A DNA stretch of 64,000 bases, from NCBI RefSeq assembly GCF_007097525.1, contig NZ_VKDD01000002.1, positions 1,273,994 to 1,337,993 of the forward strand, written 5' to 3'. The notes under the pieces are model-generated. The model saw nothing but the letters and a program-made list of their open reading frames with translations. It had not been told where the DNA came from and searched no databases. Source of the stretch: Thalassomonas sp. M1454. GTDB lineage: Bacteria; Pseudomonadota; Gammaproteobacteria; Enterobacterales; Alteromonadaceae. Of the stretch, positions 1 to 9,580 are shown in pieces; within the stretch, counting starts at the first letter, position 1, and every line of letters begins with the position of its first letter. Both the position numbers and the translations under genes were made by a program.

Positions 1-1998
1 ATTACTGATTATGCTGAAGAGCTATTAAATGATTTAGACCAACTTGAAGGCTGGCCTGAGCAAGTTAAAACCATGCAGCGTAACTGGATTGGTCGCTCAG
101 AAGGCGTTGAAATGACCTTCAATGTTGCCGACTCATCTGACAGCTTTGATATTTATACCACGCGTCCAGATACTTTAATGGGTGTAACTTATGTTGCTCT
201 TGCCGCGCAGCATCCACTAGCTTTAGCTGCTGCTGAAAATAACGCAGAGCTTGCACAGTTTATCGAGTCTTGTAAAAACAACAAAGCCACTGAAGCCGAT
301 ATGGCGACAATGGAAAAACTTGGTGTTGATACAGGTCTTAAAGCAATTCACCCGATCACAGGCGAACAAGTACCAGTTTGGGCTGCAAACTTTGTGTTAA
401 TGGATTACGGTTCAGGCGCGGTTATGTCAGTTCCAGGTCATGATCAACGTGATTACGAGTTTGCTTTAAAATATGGTTTAGAAATTAAACAAGTTATAAC
501 AGCAAGCGAAGGTGATGATATTAACGTTGCCGCTATTACTGAAAAAAATACTTTAATCAACTCTGGTCAATTTGACGGCTTGTCTTTTGATGAAGCATTT
601 AAAGCAATAAGTGAACACTTAAGCAGCGAAGGTAAAGGTAGCGTAAAAGTTAACTATCGTTTACGCGACTGGGGTGTTTCACGTCAACGTTACTGGGGTA
701 CACCTATCCCAATGTTACGTCTTGCTAATGGTGAGTCAGTACCGGTTCCTGAAGATCAGCTACCTGTTGTTTTACCTGAAGATGTGGTTATGGATGGTGT
801 TACCTCACCAATTAAAGCCGATCCAGAGTGGGCAAAAACTACCTATAACTGTGAAGAAGCATTCCGCGAAACCGATACTTTCGATACATTCATGGAATCG
901 TCGTGGTATTACGCTCGTTACTGTAATCCAAACAGTGACGACATGATGCTTGATCCTGAAAAAGCAAATTATTGGTTACCGGTTGACCAATACGTTGGTG
1001 GTATTGAGCATGCTATTTTACATTTATTATACTCTCGATTTTTCCATAAACTTTTACGTGATGTAGGTTTAGTAAAATGTGATGAACCATACAAGAGTTT
1101 ATTATGTCAGGGCATGGTATTAGCCGAGACATTCTACCGCGAAGAAAGCAATGGTGCGCAAACATGGATCTCACCATCAGATGTCGAAGTAGAAAGAGAT
1201 GAAAAAGGTGCGGTAACTAAAGCCGTATCTAAAATTGATGGCCAGCCAGTAATATCTGGTGGCATGACTAAAATGTCAAAATCAAAAAACAATGGTATTG
1301 ACCCACAAGAGGTTATTAACCAGTTCGGCGCTGATACTGTGCGTTTATTTATTATGTTTACTTCACCACCAGAGCAAACTTTAGAGTGGTCTGACTCAGG
1401 TGTAGAAGGTGCGCATCGTTTCTTAAAACGTGTTTGGAAGTTAGCTTATGACTTTACCCAAGCAGGTGCAGCTGCAAACATTAGTGATGTAACATTAGAA
1501 GCAGCACATAAAAACCTTCGCCGTGAATTACATAAAACAATTGCGAAAGTAAGTGATGATATTGGCCGTCGTAATACGTTCAATACAGCCATTGCAGCAA
1601 TTATGGAATTAATGAATAACCTTGCTAAAGCTAAACTTGAATCAGAAGCAGATAAAGCTGTGATGAAAGAAGCTGTGCAAGCAATTGTGTTAATGCTTAC
1701 GCCAATCACGCCACATTTAGGTCATGAACTTTGGAATATTGTTGGTGACGGCAGTGTCGTTGAAGAAGCTTCTTGGCCAACTGTTGATAAAGCAGCATTG
1801 GTTGAAGATGAAAAGTTAGTAATCGTACAAGTGAACGGGAAACTACGTTCAAAAGTAACAGTTGCAGCCCAAGCATCACAAGAAGATGTTGAAAAACTTG
1901 CATTTGCAGAAGAGAATGTAGTTAAATTCACAGAAGGAAAAACAGTGCGTAAAGTAATTTACGTACCTGGAAAACTACTTAATATAGTGGCTAATTAA
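1..1998 (+). CDS. leuS: Leucyl-tRNA synthetase, 3' part (5' end outside window)
   Basis: Class I aminoacyl-tRNA synthetase that charges tRNA-Leu with leucine in the cytoplasm. The reading frame is open from base 1 without a start, so the N-terminus with the HIGH motif lies before the window. Visible are the CP1 editing domain (threonine-rich peptide TTRPDT, and the [13 protein letters not shown] segment that holds the editing aspartate), the catalytic KMSKS loop at bases 1270-1284, the helical anticodon-binding domain and the C-terminal domain. The stop codon overlaps the lptE start by one base (TAATG), so the two are probably translationally coupled. The leuS-lptE-holA order is the usual gammaproteobacterial one. 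Identification is certain. Confidence 0.98.
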   Translation: MTDYAEELLNDLDQLEGWPEQVKTMQRNWIGRSEGVEMTFNVADSSDSFDIYTTRPDTLMGVTYVALAAQHPLALAAAENNAELAQFIESCKNNKATEADMATMEKLGVDTGLKAIHPITGEQVPVWAANFVLMDYGSGAVMSVPGHDQRDYEFALKYGLEIKQVITASEGDDINVAAITEKNTLINSGQFDGLSFDEAFKAISEHLSSEGKGSVKVNYRLRDWGVSRQRYWGTPIPMLRLANGESVPVPEDQLPVVLPEDVVMDGVTSPIKADPEWAKTTYNCEEAFRETDTFDTFMESSWYYARYCNPNSDDMMLDPEKANYWLPVDQYVGGIEHAILHLLYSRFFHKLLRDVGLVKCDEPYKSLLCQGMVLAETFYREESNGAQTWISPSDVEVERDEKGAVTKAVSKIDGQPVISGGMTKMSKSKNNGIDPQEVINQFGADTVRLFIMFTSPPEQTLEWSDSGVEGAHRFLKRVWKLAYDFTQAGAAANISDVTLEAAHKNLRRELHKTIAKVSDDIGRRNTFNTAIAAIMELMNNLAKAKLESEADKAVMKEAVQAIVLMLTPITPHLGHELWNIVGDGSVVEEASWPTVDKAALVEDEKLVIVQVNGKLRSKVTVAAQASQEDVEKLAFAEENVVKFTEGKTVRKVIYVPGKLLNIVAN

Positions 1999-2510
1999 TG
2001 ATAAAAAATGCTGTTTTTACAAGATTTTTAAAGTATACAGTTACCAGCCTGCTAGCAGTATCACTGCTTAGCGGGTGTGGCTTTAAGTTACGCGGTGATT
2101 ATTTACTACCAGAAGAGTTTAATACTCTTTATGTTAGTTCGGTTGATAAACACGGCGAACTTACTCGTATGGTAAAGCAGCATTTAAGTATTAATGAAGT
2201 TGAAATATTAACCAAAAGTAGCGTCAACGCTCCTGAGTTACGTATTTTAAATGACAGTTTAGACAGACGTACACTGTCTCTATTTGAAAACGGTCAAGTT
2301 GCTGAGTACGAGCTTACTTATACGGTACGTTATGAAGTAAAATTCGCACAAGCAGAGACACAACGTTTTCAATTTGAACTGTACCGAAACTATCAAGATA
2401 ATCCCGACAGAGCTCTTGCTAAATCACGAGAACTCACTTTATTGCGCAGTGAAATGCGCAGCGAAGCCGCCAATAAAATCCTACGCAATTTAGCCAGTAT
2501 CCAACTATAG
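1998..2510 (+). CDS. lptE: LPS-assembly lipoprotein LptE
   Basis: Outer-membrane lipoprotein that plugs the LptD barrel and helps insert lipopolysaccharide into the outer leaflet. The 170-residue product starts with a lipoprotein signal peptide whose lipobox is LLSGCG, placing the acylated cysteine at about residue 27. The mature start GFKLRGDYLLP is typical of the family. The ATG overlaps the leuS stop codon, and holA starts directly after its stop. The essential role in LPS export is known from the family. Length and context fit. Confidence 0.93.
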   Translation: MIKNAVFTRFLKYTVTSLLAVSLLSGCGFKLRGDYLLPEEFNTLYVSSVDKHGELTRMVKQHLSINEVEILTKSSVNAPELRILNDSLDRRTLSLFENGQVAEYELTYTVRYEVKFAQAETQRFQFELYRNYQDNPDRALAKSRELTLLRSEMRSEAANKILRNLASIQL

Positions 2511-3569
2511 ATGCGAATTTACCATAGTAACCTCAGTAATCAATTAGCTAAGCCTTTACTTCCGGTTTGGTTAATTTTTGGTGATGAACCATGGCAAAAA
2601 AATAATGGCCTAGATGCCATTAAACAAAGTGCTAAACAACAAGGTTTTGATGAGTTAATTCGCTTTACCGCTGATAATAAATTCGATTGGAATTTAGTGT
2701 TACAAGAGTATCAATCGTTAAGTTTGTTTTCTTCTCTTCGCATTATTGAAATTGACTTGGTTAATAATAAAGTAGACGACAAAGCAACAAAAGTTCTACT
2801 CGAGGTTAGCGAACAGATCCAACAACAAGCTCAAAGTGATGTATTGCTTATTTTGCATGGTCCCAAATTAGAGGGGGCGGCATCTCGTAAAAAGTGGTTT
2901 AAAGAGCTAGACAAGGTTGGTTGTTACATTCCACTCTATGACATGGAAGGCAAAGGATTAAGCATTTGGTTGAATCAGCAATGCCAACAACTTAATTTAA
3001 AGCTAGATAGTCAAGCACAAGCTATGCTTGGCGATTTCTTTACCGGTAACTTACCGGCTCTGCATCAAGAATTACAAAAGCTGGCTATTTTATTTAATCA
3101 ACAGTTTATTCGAGCCCAAGATCTAGAATCATTATTAATCAAACAAGCCAAGTTTACGCCATTTCAATTAATTGACGCCCTACTCGCTGGTGACCTTCAT
3201 AAATGTATGAACATGCTTACTCAGCTTAAAAATGAAGGGGTAGATGCCGCTCAACTTGTTTGGGTGTTGCACAAAGAGTTAACTCAGCTAGAAACAATGA
3301 AGTCTCGTTTAGCTAATGGCGAAAGTAGCGACATATTATTTCAAGAATATAGAGTTTGGGATAAACGCAAACCTTTATACAATAAAGCGCTTAATGGCAT
3401 GAGCTTAGCTAATCTCAAGCTTGCTAAACAGCGCCTTGCACAAGCAGATTTAGTCAGTAAAACCAGCAGTGATTTTGACCACTACTTACTTTTATCCGAT
3501 GTTTGTATCAGTGCTTATCATGGTGACATCACCAAAACCATGCCACTTAACTATGAGTCATACGCTTAA
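2511..3569 (+). CDS. holA: DNA polymerase III subunit delta
   Basis: Delta subunit of the clamp-loader complex, which opens the beta sliding clamp during replication. The 352-residue protein begins MRIYHSNLSNQLAK and has the family signature LIFGDEPWQKNNGLDAI near residue 24, followed by an AAA-like fold without a functional Walker A, as expected for delta. The ATG follows the lptE stop codon with no gap, and nadD starts three bases after the holA stop. The lptE-holA-nadD arrangement is conserved in Gammaproteobacteria. Confidence 0.95.
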   Translation: MRIYHSNLSNQLAKPLLPVWLIFGDEPWQKNNGLDAIKQSAKQQGFDELIRFTADNKFDWNLVLQEYQSLSLFSSLRIIEIDLVNNKVDDKATKVLLEVSEQIQQQAQSDVLLILHGPKLEGAASRKKWFKELDKVGCYIPLYDMEGKGLSIWLNQQCQQLNLKLDSQAQAMLGDFFTGNLPALHQELQKLAILFNQQFIRAQDLESLLIKQAKFTPFQLIDALLAGDLHKCMNMLTQLKNEGVDAAQLVWVLHKELTQLETMKSRLANGESSDILFQEYRVWDKRKPLYNKALNGMSLANLKLAKQRLAQADLVSKTSSDFDHYLLLSDVCISAYHGDITKTMPLNYESYA

Positions 3570-3572
3570 TCT

Positions 3573-4229
3573 ATGGCTAAAACCCCCTTGCAAACTATTG
3601 GACTTTTTGGTGGTACGTTCGACCCTATCCACTTAGGCCATATAGTGCCGGTTATCGATTTAGCCGCACAAATTAATTTAGATAAAGTATTTTTAATACC
3701 TGCGAACATTCCGCCACATAAAGCTGCAGCTCATGTATCATCAAAACACAGAAAAGCGATGGTTGAATTGGTATGCTCAAAATATCCACTATTTACCGTT
3801 GACGATAGAGAGCTAAAACGCAATAAGCCGTCCTATACCATAGACACACTTAAAGAAATAAAGCAGGAAAATCCAGAGGCAGTTATTTATTTTTTTATTG
3901 GTACGGACTCATTCTTAGATCTACCGAGCTGGTATCTGATTGACGAAATCATGGCTCTTTGCAATTTTGTCGTAACCACACGTCCGGGCTATACAGTTAA
4001 CCTAATTGATAAACCATGGTTTAAGGGCAAAGTAACCACTAACCAACAAGAGTTCTTGGCATTTGATTGTAGCAAAATATTATTAGCTCAAACCAAGCAA
4101 ATTGATATATCGTCAACTCAATTACGCTCAATCTTACAAAGCAAGGCACAATTAGATACACCACTTAGCCATGTTATTTGCCCACAAGTGATTGATTACA
4201 TCAAGCAAAACAACCTTTATAAACCATAA
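3573..4229 (+). CDS. nadD: Nicotinate-nucleotide adenylyltransferase NadD
   Basis: Transfers AMP from ATP to nicotinate mononucleotide to give deamido-NAD, the penultimate step of NAD synthesis. The nucleotidyltransferase signature GLFGGTFDPIHLGH lies at residues 11-24, where the (T/H)xGH pattern binds ATP. A second phosphate-binding motif ISSTQLR is near residue 178. At 218 residues it is a full-length family member. It closes the tight leuS-lptE-holA-nadD run. A 169-base gap to rsfS follows and may hold a promoter. Confidence 0.95.
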   Translation: MAKTPLQTIGLFGGTFDPIHLGHIVPVIDLAAQINLDKVFLIPANIPPHKAAAHVSSKHRKAMVELVCSKYPLFTVDDRELKRNKPSYTIDTLKEIKQENPEAVIYFFIGTDSFLDLPSWYLIDEIMALCNFVVTTRPGYTVNLIDKPWFKGKVTTNQQEFLAFDCSKILLAQTKQIDISSTQLRSILQSKAQLDTPLSHVICPQVIDYIKQNNLYKP

Positions 4230-4398
4230 ATTAAGCGTCTTTTTAGCCACACCAAATGCAAATACAATGTAAAAGTAGTGATAAAAATGTACGATATTTA
4301 TTATCTCGTTATACTTCTCTGTAAATTGGTACGACTTCCCTGTAGAATAGCGAAAATAGCAAACTGCTTAAAACATTTAATGCTCCAAGGACTTTACT

Positions 4399-4725
4399 TT
4401 GCAAACTGAACAATTAATTGAATTCGCAATAGCCGAACTTGAAAATATGAAAGCTCGTGACATCGTAGTTATCGATGTTATGGAAAAAGCCAGCTTTACT
4501 GATTGTATGATCGTATGTTCGGGTAACTCATCAAGACACGTACGCTCTATTACTGAAAACTTAAACACCGAAGCGAAAGCAAAAGGTTTGAGTATTATTG
4601 GTATTGAAGGCAATGATATTGGCGAGTGGTCGCTAGTTGACCTTGGCGATATTATTGTTCATGTTATGACTGATGATATTCGTGATACCTACAAATTAGA
4701 AGACCTTTGGGCCAAAGATCAATAA
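4399..4725 (+). CDS. rsfS: Ribosomal silencing factor RsfS (TTG start)
   Basis: Binds ribosomal protein uL14 on the 50S subunit and blocks subunit joining when nutrients are scarce. The 108-residue product shows the DUF143 core: KARDIVVIDV near residue 18, the CMIVCSGNSSRHVRSI segment, GEWSLVDLGDIIVHVM and a C-terminal YKLEDLW. Start is a TTG at 4399, preceded by CCAAGGA about 10 bases upstream; no better ATG keeps the conserved N-terminus. rlmH follows after three bases, as in most Gammaproteobacteria. Confidence 0.94.
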   Translation: MQTEQLIEFAIAELENMKARDIVVIDVMEKASFTDCMIVCSGNSSRHVRSITENLNTEAKAKGLSIIGIEGNDIGEWSLVDLGDIIVHVMTDDIRDTYKLEDLWAKDQ

Positions 4726-4728
4726 ATC

Positions 4729-5199
4729 ATGCGTATAACCTTAATTGCTGTTGGAAACAAAATGCCGAGCTGGATTGCGCAAGGCTTTAGTGAGTATTCA
4801 CGACGTTTCCCTCGTGATTTAAGTTTTGATTTAATCGAAATTACCCCAGGTAAACGCGGAAAGAACGCAGATATAGCTCGCATTTTAGAAAAAGAAGGTG
4901 AGCAAACCTTAGCTGCAATTCCCAAAGGCAGCAGAATCGTGACCCTTGAAGTCGAAGGCAAGCCTTGGACAACCCCTGAGCTCGCTGTGCAATTAGAGCG
5001 TTGGCAAATGGATGGCCGTGATGTTGCCCTTTTAGTTGGTGGGCCTGAAGGCTTAGCCCCTGCTTGCATTAAAGCTTCTGAGCAAAAATGGTCGCTTTCT
5101 AACCTTACCTTACCTCACCCTATGGTTCGAATTATGATTGCCGAAAGTTTATATCGAGCTTGGAGCATCAATAACAATCATCCATATCATCGAGAATAA
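4729..5199 (+). CDS. rlmH: 23S rRNA (pseudouridine1915-N3)-methyltransferase RlmH
   Basis: SPOUT-class methyltransferase that modifies pseudouridine 1915 in helix 69 of 23S rRNA, using S-adenosylmethionine on assembled 70S ribosomes. The 156-residue length is standard. The knotted cofactor site is visible as LLVGGPEGL, and the C-terminal signature [19 protein letters not shown] is followed by YHRE at the end. Its last codons lie in a 25-bp sequence repeated 128 bp downstream at the start of mrdA (see the repeat entry). Confidence 0.97.
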   Translation: MRITLIAVGNKMPSWIAQGFSEYSRRFPRDLSFDLIEITPGKRGKNADIARILEKEGEQTLAAIPKGSRIVTLEVEGKPWTTPELAVQLERWQMDGRDVALLVGGPEGLAPACIKASEQKWSLSNLTLPHPMVRIMIAESLYRAWSINNNHPYHRE

Positions 5200-5340
5200 A
5201 TACACATGGTAACCCCATTCTCTATAATCTTCCCAAACGTGGAAGCTAAATTATTTGCTTCAACAGATAATTTAGGGTTTGATATATCATTAACAACAAA
5301 ATCTATGTCATTAACCATCGAGAATAAGTACGCGTGGTAA
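5188..5340 (+). repeat. Decayed tandem duplication of the rlmH-mrdA junction
   Basis: A 25-bp sequence at 5188-5212 recurs at 5316-5340 with 22 of 25 positions identical by eye. The first copy covers the rlmH stop; the second covers the mrdA start. Similarity continues beyond it: the roughly 60 bases after the first copy align without gaps to the first 60 bases of mrdA, sharing for example the stretch that encodes EA(K/N)LFA. The period is 128 bp. The simplest reading is an old tandem duplication of the mrdA 5' end whose upstream copy has decayed. Confidence 0.7.
5206..5340 (+). CDS. Possible 44-residue upstream ORF (mrdA-like N-terminus)
   Basis: An ATG in the first copy of the duplication opens a 44-codon frame ending at TAA 5338-5340, so it overlaps the mrdA GTG (5334) by seven bases in another frame. 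Its N-terminus matches MrdA at spaced positions: MVxxxSIxxxxxEAxLFA in both. It carries no membrane segment, so it cannot act as a small MrdA. It may be a decayed fragment, or it may now couple ribosome delivery to the mrdA start. Translation is not shown. Confidence 0.3.
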   Translation: MVTPFSIIFPNVEAKLFASTDNLGFDISLTTKSMSLTIENKYAW

Positions 5341-7298
5341 AACGAGTTTCCATAAAAAATCATAGCGCAGAAGCAAATTTATTTGCTCGCAGAGCATTTA
5401 TTACTTTTATAGGTGTGCTAGTTATGCTGTTGATTTTAATCAACAATGTTTATGATCTAGAAGTTAACTCTTATGAAAAATACCAAACCCGCTCGAATGA
5501 AAACCGAATAAAAGTCTTACCGGTAGCCCCAAACAGAGGCTTAATTTATGACCGAAATGGCGTATTGCTCGCCAAAAACAAACCCTTTTATTCTTTATCT
5601 ATCATTCCTGAGCAAGTAAAAGATATTAATGAAACTTTAGCTAAGTTAAGTGCAATCATTGAAATTTCGGATGAACAAAAAGCCGATTTTATTAAAAACT
5701 CGAAACGTACTCGTAGATTTAAACCAATCGAATTAATTTCTCGTTTAAATGACGAAGAAGTTGCCAAAATATCGGTAAACCAACACCTTTTCCCTGGGGT
5801 ATTAATTGATGCCCGATTAAAGCGCTACTATCCATTTGGCGATTTAACAACGCATTCTTTAGGCTATGTAGGTCGAATAAATCGTAAAGATTTAATCAAA
5901 CTCGACCAAGAAGGCAAGGCCGATGACTATAAAGCAACCAAAGATATCGGCAAGCTTGGCCTTGAAAAGTTCTATGAAGATACCTTGCATGGCACCATAG
6001 GACATCAAGAAGTAGAGGTTAACAATCAAGGCAGGATCCTTAGAACTTTAAGTTATACCCCTCCTATTCCAGGTACAGATATTAGTTTAACGCTTGATAT
6101 AGAATTACAAATGATAGCCAAACGTGCCTTAGCAGGTAAACGTGGCGCTGTTGTTGCTATAGATCCTAGAGACGGTGGTGTACTCGCATTTTATTCTAAC
6201 CCAAGTTACGACGGTAACTTATTTGTGCATGGCATATCGTCTAAAGATTATAAAGCGCTGCAAAATCGTAATCGTCCGTTAATTAACCGAGTTACTAAAG
6301 GTACCTACCCTCCAGCGTCAACGATAAAACCTTTGCTAGGACTTGCTGGCTTAGATAATCATACGGTAACAACGTCGAGTAAGTTATGGGATCCAGGCTT
6401 TTTCAAACTTAAAGATGGTAAGCGTAAATATCGCGATCATTTAAAGTGGGGTCATGGCTGGGTTACACTTGAAGAAGCTGTTATGCGCTCATGTAACACC
6501 TACTTCTATGACTTATCGTATCGACTAGGCATAGATAAAATATCTGAAACTATGGCTAAATTTGGTTTTGGTGAAACCACCGGCATAGATATTTATGAAG
6601 AAAGCTCAGCCATACTGCCAAGTAGAGGTTGGAAGCGCGCTCGCTATAACCAACCTTGGTACCATGGCGATACCGTAAATATTGGTATCGGCCAAGGTTT
6701 CTGGACAGTAACGCCATTACAACTAGCACAATCGACTTCTATTTTGGTCAATAAAGGTCAGATCTTTGAGCCGCATTTTTTGGCTGCAACACACGAGCCT
6801 ATTTTTTCCGAAATAGAGAGTTCAGATAATATCGGTACAGAGGCAACTGAAGATACAGCTTTCCTCTCGATAGAAAAAAACATTGTACCATTTGAAGTTA
6901 ATGAAAAGCCTCCAATTAAGCTTAACAATGACCGAAATTGGGATATTATTCTTGAGACTATGCATAAAACCGTAAGTAAACCATCGGGTACTGGCTATGG
7001 GGCATTTAGAGGTACAACCTACGATGCTGCTGGTAAATCAGGTACTGGTGAAGTAGTTGGACGTGCGCAAGATACCGACTATGACGCGACTAAAATATCT
7101 GAAAGTAATCGTGATAATGCTATGTTTATTGCTTTTGCTCCTTTTAATGCGCCTGAAATAGTCATTGCCGTTGCCATTGAAAATGTAGCTGTTGGTGGTG
7201 GTGGTTCAAATGCGGGTCCTGTAGCAAGGCAGATAATGGATCAATACTTTGCGACAAAGAAACTTAATTCAAGAAATAATGATACATCAACAGATTAA
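5334..7298 (+). CDS. mrdA: Penicillin-binding protein 2 (elongasome transpeptidase), GTG start
   Basis: Inner-membrane DD-transpeptidase that crosslinks new peptidoglycan in the side wall as part of the Rod complex. The 654 residues contain a short cytoplasmic tail, one membrane helix at about residues 23-42, the PBP dimerisation domain (NRGLIYDRNGVLLAKN), and a transpeptidase domain with PASTIKP (SxxK serine), SCN (SxN) and KSGTG (KTG box). The GTG at 5334 keeps the N-terminal tail typical of the family. rodA follows after nine bases. The upstream copy of its 5' end is described as a separate repeat. Confidence 0.96.
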   Translation: MVKRVSIKNHSAEANLFARRAFITFIGVLVMLLILINNVYDLEVNSYEKYQTRSNENRIKVLPVAPNRGLIYDRNGVLLAKNKPFYSLSIIPEQVKDINETLAKLSAIIEISDEQKADFIKNSKRTRRFKPIELISRLNDEEVAKISVNQHLFPGVLIDARLKRYYPFGDLTTHSLGYVGRINRKDLIKLDQEGKADDYKATKDIGKLGLEKFYEDTLHGTIGHQEVEVNNQGRILRTLSYTPPIPGTDISLTLDIELQMIAKRALAGKRGAVVAIDPRDGGVLAFYSNPSYDGNLFVHGISSKDYKALQNRNRPLINRVTKGTYPPASTIKPLLGLAGLDNHTVTTSSKLWDPGFFKLKDGKRKYRDHLKWGHGWVTLEEAVMRSCNTYFYDLSYRLGIDKISETMAKFGFGETTGIDIYEESSAILPSRGWKRARYNQPWYHGDTVNIGIGQGFWTVTPLQLAQSTSILVNKGQIFEPHFLAATHEPIFSEIESSDNIGTEATEDTAFLSIEKNIVPFEVNEKPPIKLNNDRNWDIILETMHKTVSKPSGTGYGAFRGTTYDAAGKSGTGEVVGRAQDTDYDATKISESNRDNAMFIAFAPFNAPEIVIAVAIENVAVGGGGSNAGPVARQIMDQYFATKKLNSRNNDTSTD

Positions 7299-7307
7299 GA
7301 GTATTTT

Positions 7308-8429
7308 ATGAATATCCGCTACGCCGGCAAAGATGAGGCGAAAAAGAAAACATTACTAGAGCGAATTCATATCGATTGGCCATTATTAACGGTATTACTT
7401 ACCTTAATGTTTTTAGGCCTATTTGTGATTTATAGCGCTGGTGGACAAGATAGCGATCTAGTTACGCGTCAATTAATTCGCTTAGGAATAGGCTTAGGAG
7501 TAATGTTTGTTGTAGCCCAGATCCCGCCGATTGTTTATCAGCGTTGGGCTGTAGTGGTGTTTATTCTCGGCTTACTCATGCTCATCGCCGTATTGCTTTT
7601 TGGCCATGTTGGAAAAGGTGCTCAGCGCTGGCTTGATTTAGGATTTATAAAATTTCAACCTTCAGAAATAATGAAGCTAGTGGTACCTATGACCATAGCT
7701 TGGTTCATTAGCCAATACGAAATACCGGCTAAAACAAAACACATTATTGCTGCCTTTATTTTGGTTATGCTACCAACGCTATTAATATCAAAACAACCTG
7801 ATTTAGGTACTTCTTTGCTCATTGCCAGCTCTGGTTTATTTGTACTGTTTTTAGCCGGAGCTAGTTGGAAATTAATTGGTATCTGTCTTGGCCTAGCTTC
7901 AGCATTTGTACCAATTTTATGGACATTTTTGATGCGAGATTATCAAAAACAACGTGTACTTACCTTTTTAAATCCTGAAGAAGATCCTCTCGGTACCGGC
8001 TATCACATAATACAATCTAAAATAGCCATTGGCTCTGGTGGTCTAACCGGAAAAGGTTGGCTACAAGGCACTCAATCTCAATTAGAGTTTTTGCCTGAGC
8101 CCCATACAGATTTTATTTTTGCGGTATTTAGTGAAGAGTTTGGTTTATTCGGCGTGCTTGGTCTGCTGTTTATTTACTTATTAATTGTTATGCGCGGACT
8201 ATGGATTGCCCACTGTGCACAAGATGCTTTTACTAAACTTTTAGCAGGTAGTTTAACTCTAACCTTCTTTGTTTATGTGTTTGTGAATATTGGCATGGTA
8301 TCGGGGATACTGCCAGTAGTTGGCGTACCACTACCTTTAGTAAGTTATGGCGGAACCTCAATGGTAACCTTGATGGCAAGTTTTGGTGTATTAATGGGGA
8401 TCAGTACCCACCGAAGGTTAATATCCTAG
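7308..8429 (+). CDS. rodA: Rod-shape protein RodA (SEDS glycosyltransferase)
   Basis: Multi-pass SEDS peptidoglycan polymerase that works with PBP2 to synthesise glycan strands during elongation. The 373-residue product has about ten hydrophobic segments and the SEDS signatures KFQPSEIMKL, DLGTSLL and LPLVSYGGTSMV near the C-terminus. It sits nine bases after mrdA in one transcription unit. A hairpin with a short T-run follows at 8462-8486. Confidence 0.96.
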   Translation: MNIRYAGKDEAKKKTLLERIHIDWPLLTVLLTLMFLGLFVIYSAGGQDSDLVTRQLIRLGIGLGVMFVVAQIPPIVYQRWAVVVFILGLLMLIAVLLFGHVGKGAQRWLDLGFIKFQPSEIMKLVVPMTIAWFISQYEIPAKTKHIIAAFILVMLPTLLISKQPDLGTSLLIASSGLFVLFLAGASWKLIGICLGLASAFVPILWTFLMRDYQKQRVLTFLNPEEDPLGTGYHIIQSKIAIGSGGLTGKGWLQGTQSQLEFLPEPHTDFIFAVFSEEFGLFGVLGLLFIYLLIVMRGLWIAHCAQDAFTKLLAGSLTLTFFVYVFVNIGMVSGILPVVGVPLPLVSYGGTSMVTLMASFGVLMGISTHRRLIS

Positions 8430-8461
8430 CAATAAACTTTTAAATATTTTTGCATTTTATT

Positions 8462-8487
8462 AAGCAGACTTATTGAGTCTGCTTTTA
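8462..8487 (+). terminator. Probable terminator after rodA
   Basis: A perfect 9-bp stem AAGCAGACT/AGTCTGCTT with a 5-base loop is followed by a short T-run (TTTT then AAAT). The weak U-tract means termination may be partial, with readthrough into rlpA. Confidence 0.6.
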
Positions 8488-8537
8488 AATAACCATACAC
8501 TCTAGTTAACTATCATCTATTGTAATTAGAGCAACAC

Positions 8538-9386
8538 GTGCATTTTTTTAAATACCTTTCCTTATTGGTTATTACACTGCAATTATTTGCTTGTAATACC
8601 ACTCCATCACGTTACTCACAAAAGCATGACAGCATCCCTACTCGTCTGCCACAAGCACATGAGTTAGAAGAGCCAGAGCCAAAAATTGAAACGCCAAGTC
8701 GCGGCGGTAATAAAAACTACCAAGTATTCGGCCAACCATACCAAGTATTACCAACGGCAAGTGGTTATGTAGAAGAAGGCACTGCCTCTTGGTATGGCAA
8801 TAAGTTCCATGGCCATCTAACCTCAAACGGTGAAACTTATGATATGTATGCTTTTAGTGCTGCTCATAAATCTTTACCAATCCCTACGTATGCCAAAGTA
8901 ACCAACCTTGCCAATAATAAATCAGTGATCGTTAGGGTTAATGATCGTGGCCCTTTCCATGAAGACCGTTTAATTGATTTATCATACAGCGCAGCCTACA
9001 AACTAGATTACTTAAAGCAAGGCACTGCAAAAGTGAGAATAGAAGCGATCACCGCAGAAAATATTGCTCAATATAAAAAGGTAAAAACACAAGATTCAAA
9101 CATCGCGTTAAATAACAAAACTAGCCCGACTCCGAACTCTACAACTAAAGTAAGTTCGGCTAACAGGTTTATTCATGTATTAGTCACCAGAGATAAGTTA
9201 CTTGCAGACAATACTGCTAAAGGACTTAAATTTTTAATGTCGGTACCGGTAAATTTATCAGAAAAAAATGAACTTTTTAGAGTGCAAATAGGACCAATAG
9301 ATAGTGCAGAGGAAGCTAAATTATTACTGGCTAATATTCAAAAACAAGGATACCCAGAAGCCTATCCTCTTAATTCACTTAAATAA
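8538..9386 (+). CDS. rlpA: Septal ring lytic transglycosylase / lipoprotein RlpA (GTG start)
   Basis: Outer-membrane lipoprotein that binds or cleaves glycan strands lacking stem peptides. The 282 residues have a lipoprotein signal peptide ending LQLFAC (Cys about residue 19), a double-psi beta-barrel RlpA domain with EEGTASWYGNKFHG and VNDRGPF, a low-complexity linker, and a C-terminal SPOR domain (from FIHVLVTRDK) that binds denuded peptidoglycan at septa. Start is a GTG at 8538. The mrdA-rodA-rlpA-dacA order is conserved. Whether it has lytic activity or only binds cannot be told from sequence. Confidence 0.93.
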   Translation: MHFFKYLSLLVITLQLFACNTTPSRYSQKHDSIPTRLPQAHELEEPEPKIETPSRGGNKNYQVFGQPYQVLPTASGYVEEGTASWYGNKFHGHLTSNGETYDMYAFSAAHKSLPIPTYAKVTNLANNKSVIVRVNDRGPFHEDRLIDLSYSAAYKLDYLKQGTAKVRIEAITAENIAQYKKVKTQDSNIALNNKTSPTPNSTTKVSSANRFIHVLVTRDKLLADNTAKGLKFLMSVPVNLSEKNELFRVQIGPIDSAEEAKLLLANIQKQGYPEAYPLNSLK

Positions 9387-9580
9387 GTTAATTTCAATAG
9401 AATAAGTGATATACTAATCGATAACTTTTGATTTCATTAAAATCTTACGACTACACTAGTTTACTGAGACAATAACTAGGCGTTTTTAACAAGGTTGCGA
9501 TGAAGTTTGATATAGCAAAATGATCTATTTATCGTTTTGATTTAATAAACAAGAAACATTAAAAACATTACAGGTACATA

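Noticed and set aside
4719-5069. Minus-strand 116-codon ORF over rlmH
   Set aside because: It is a shadow of the certain rlmH gene.
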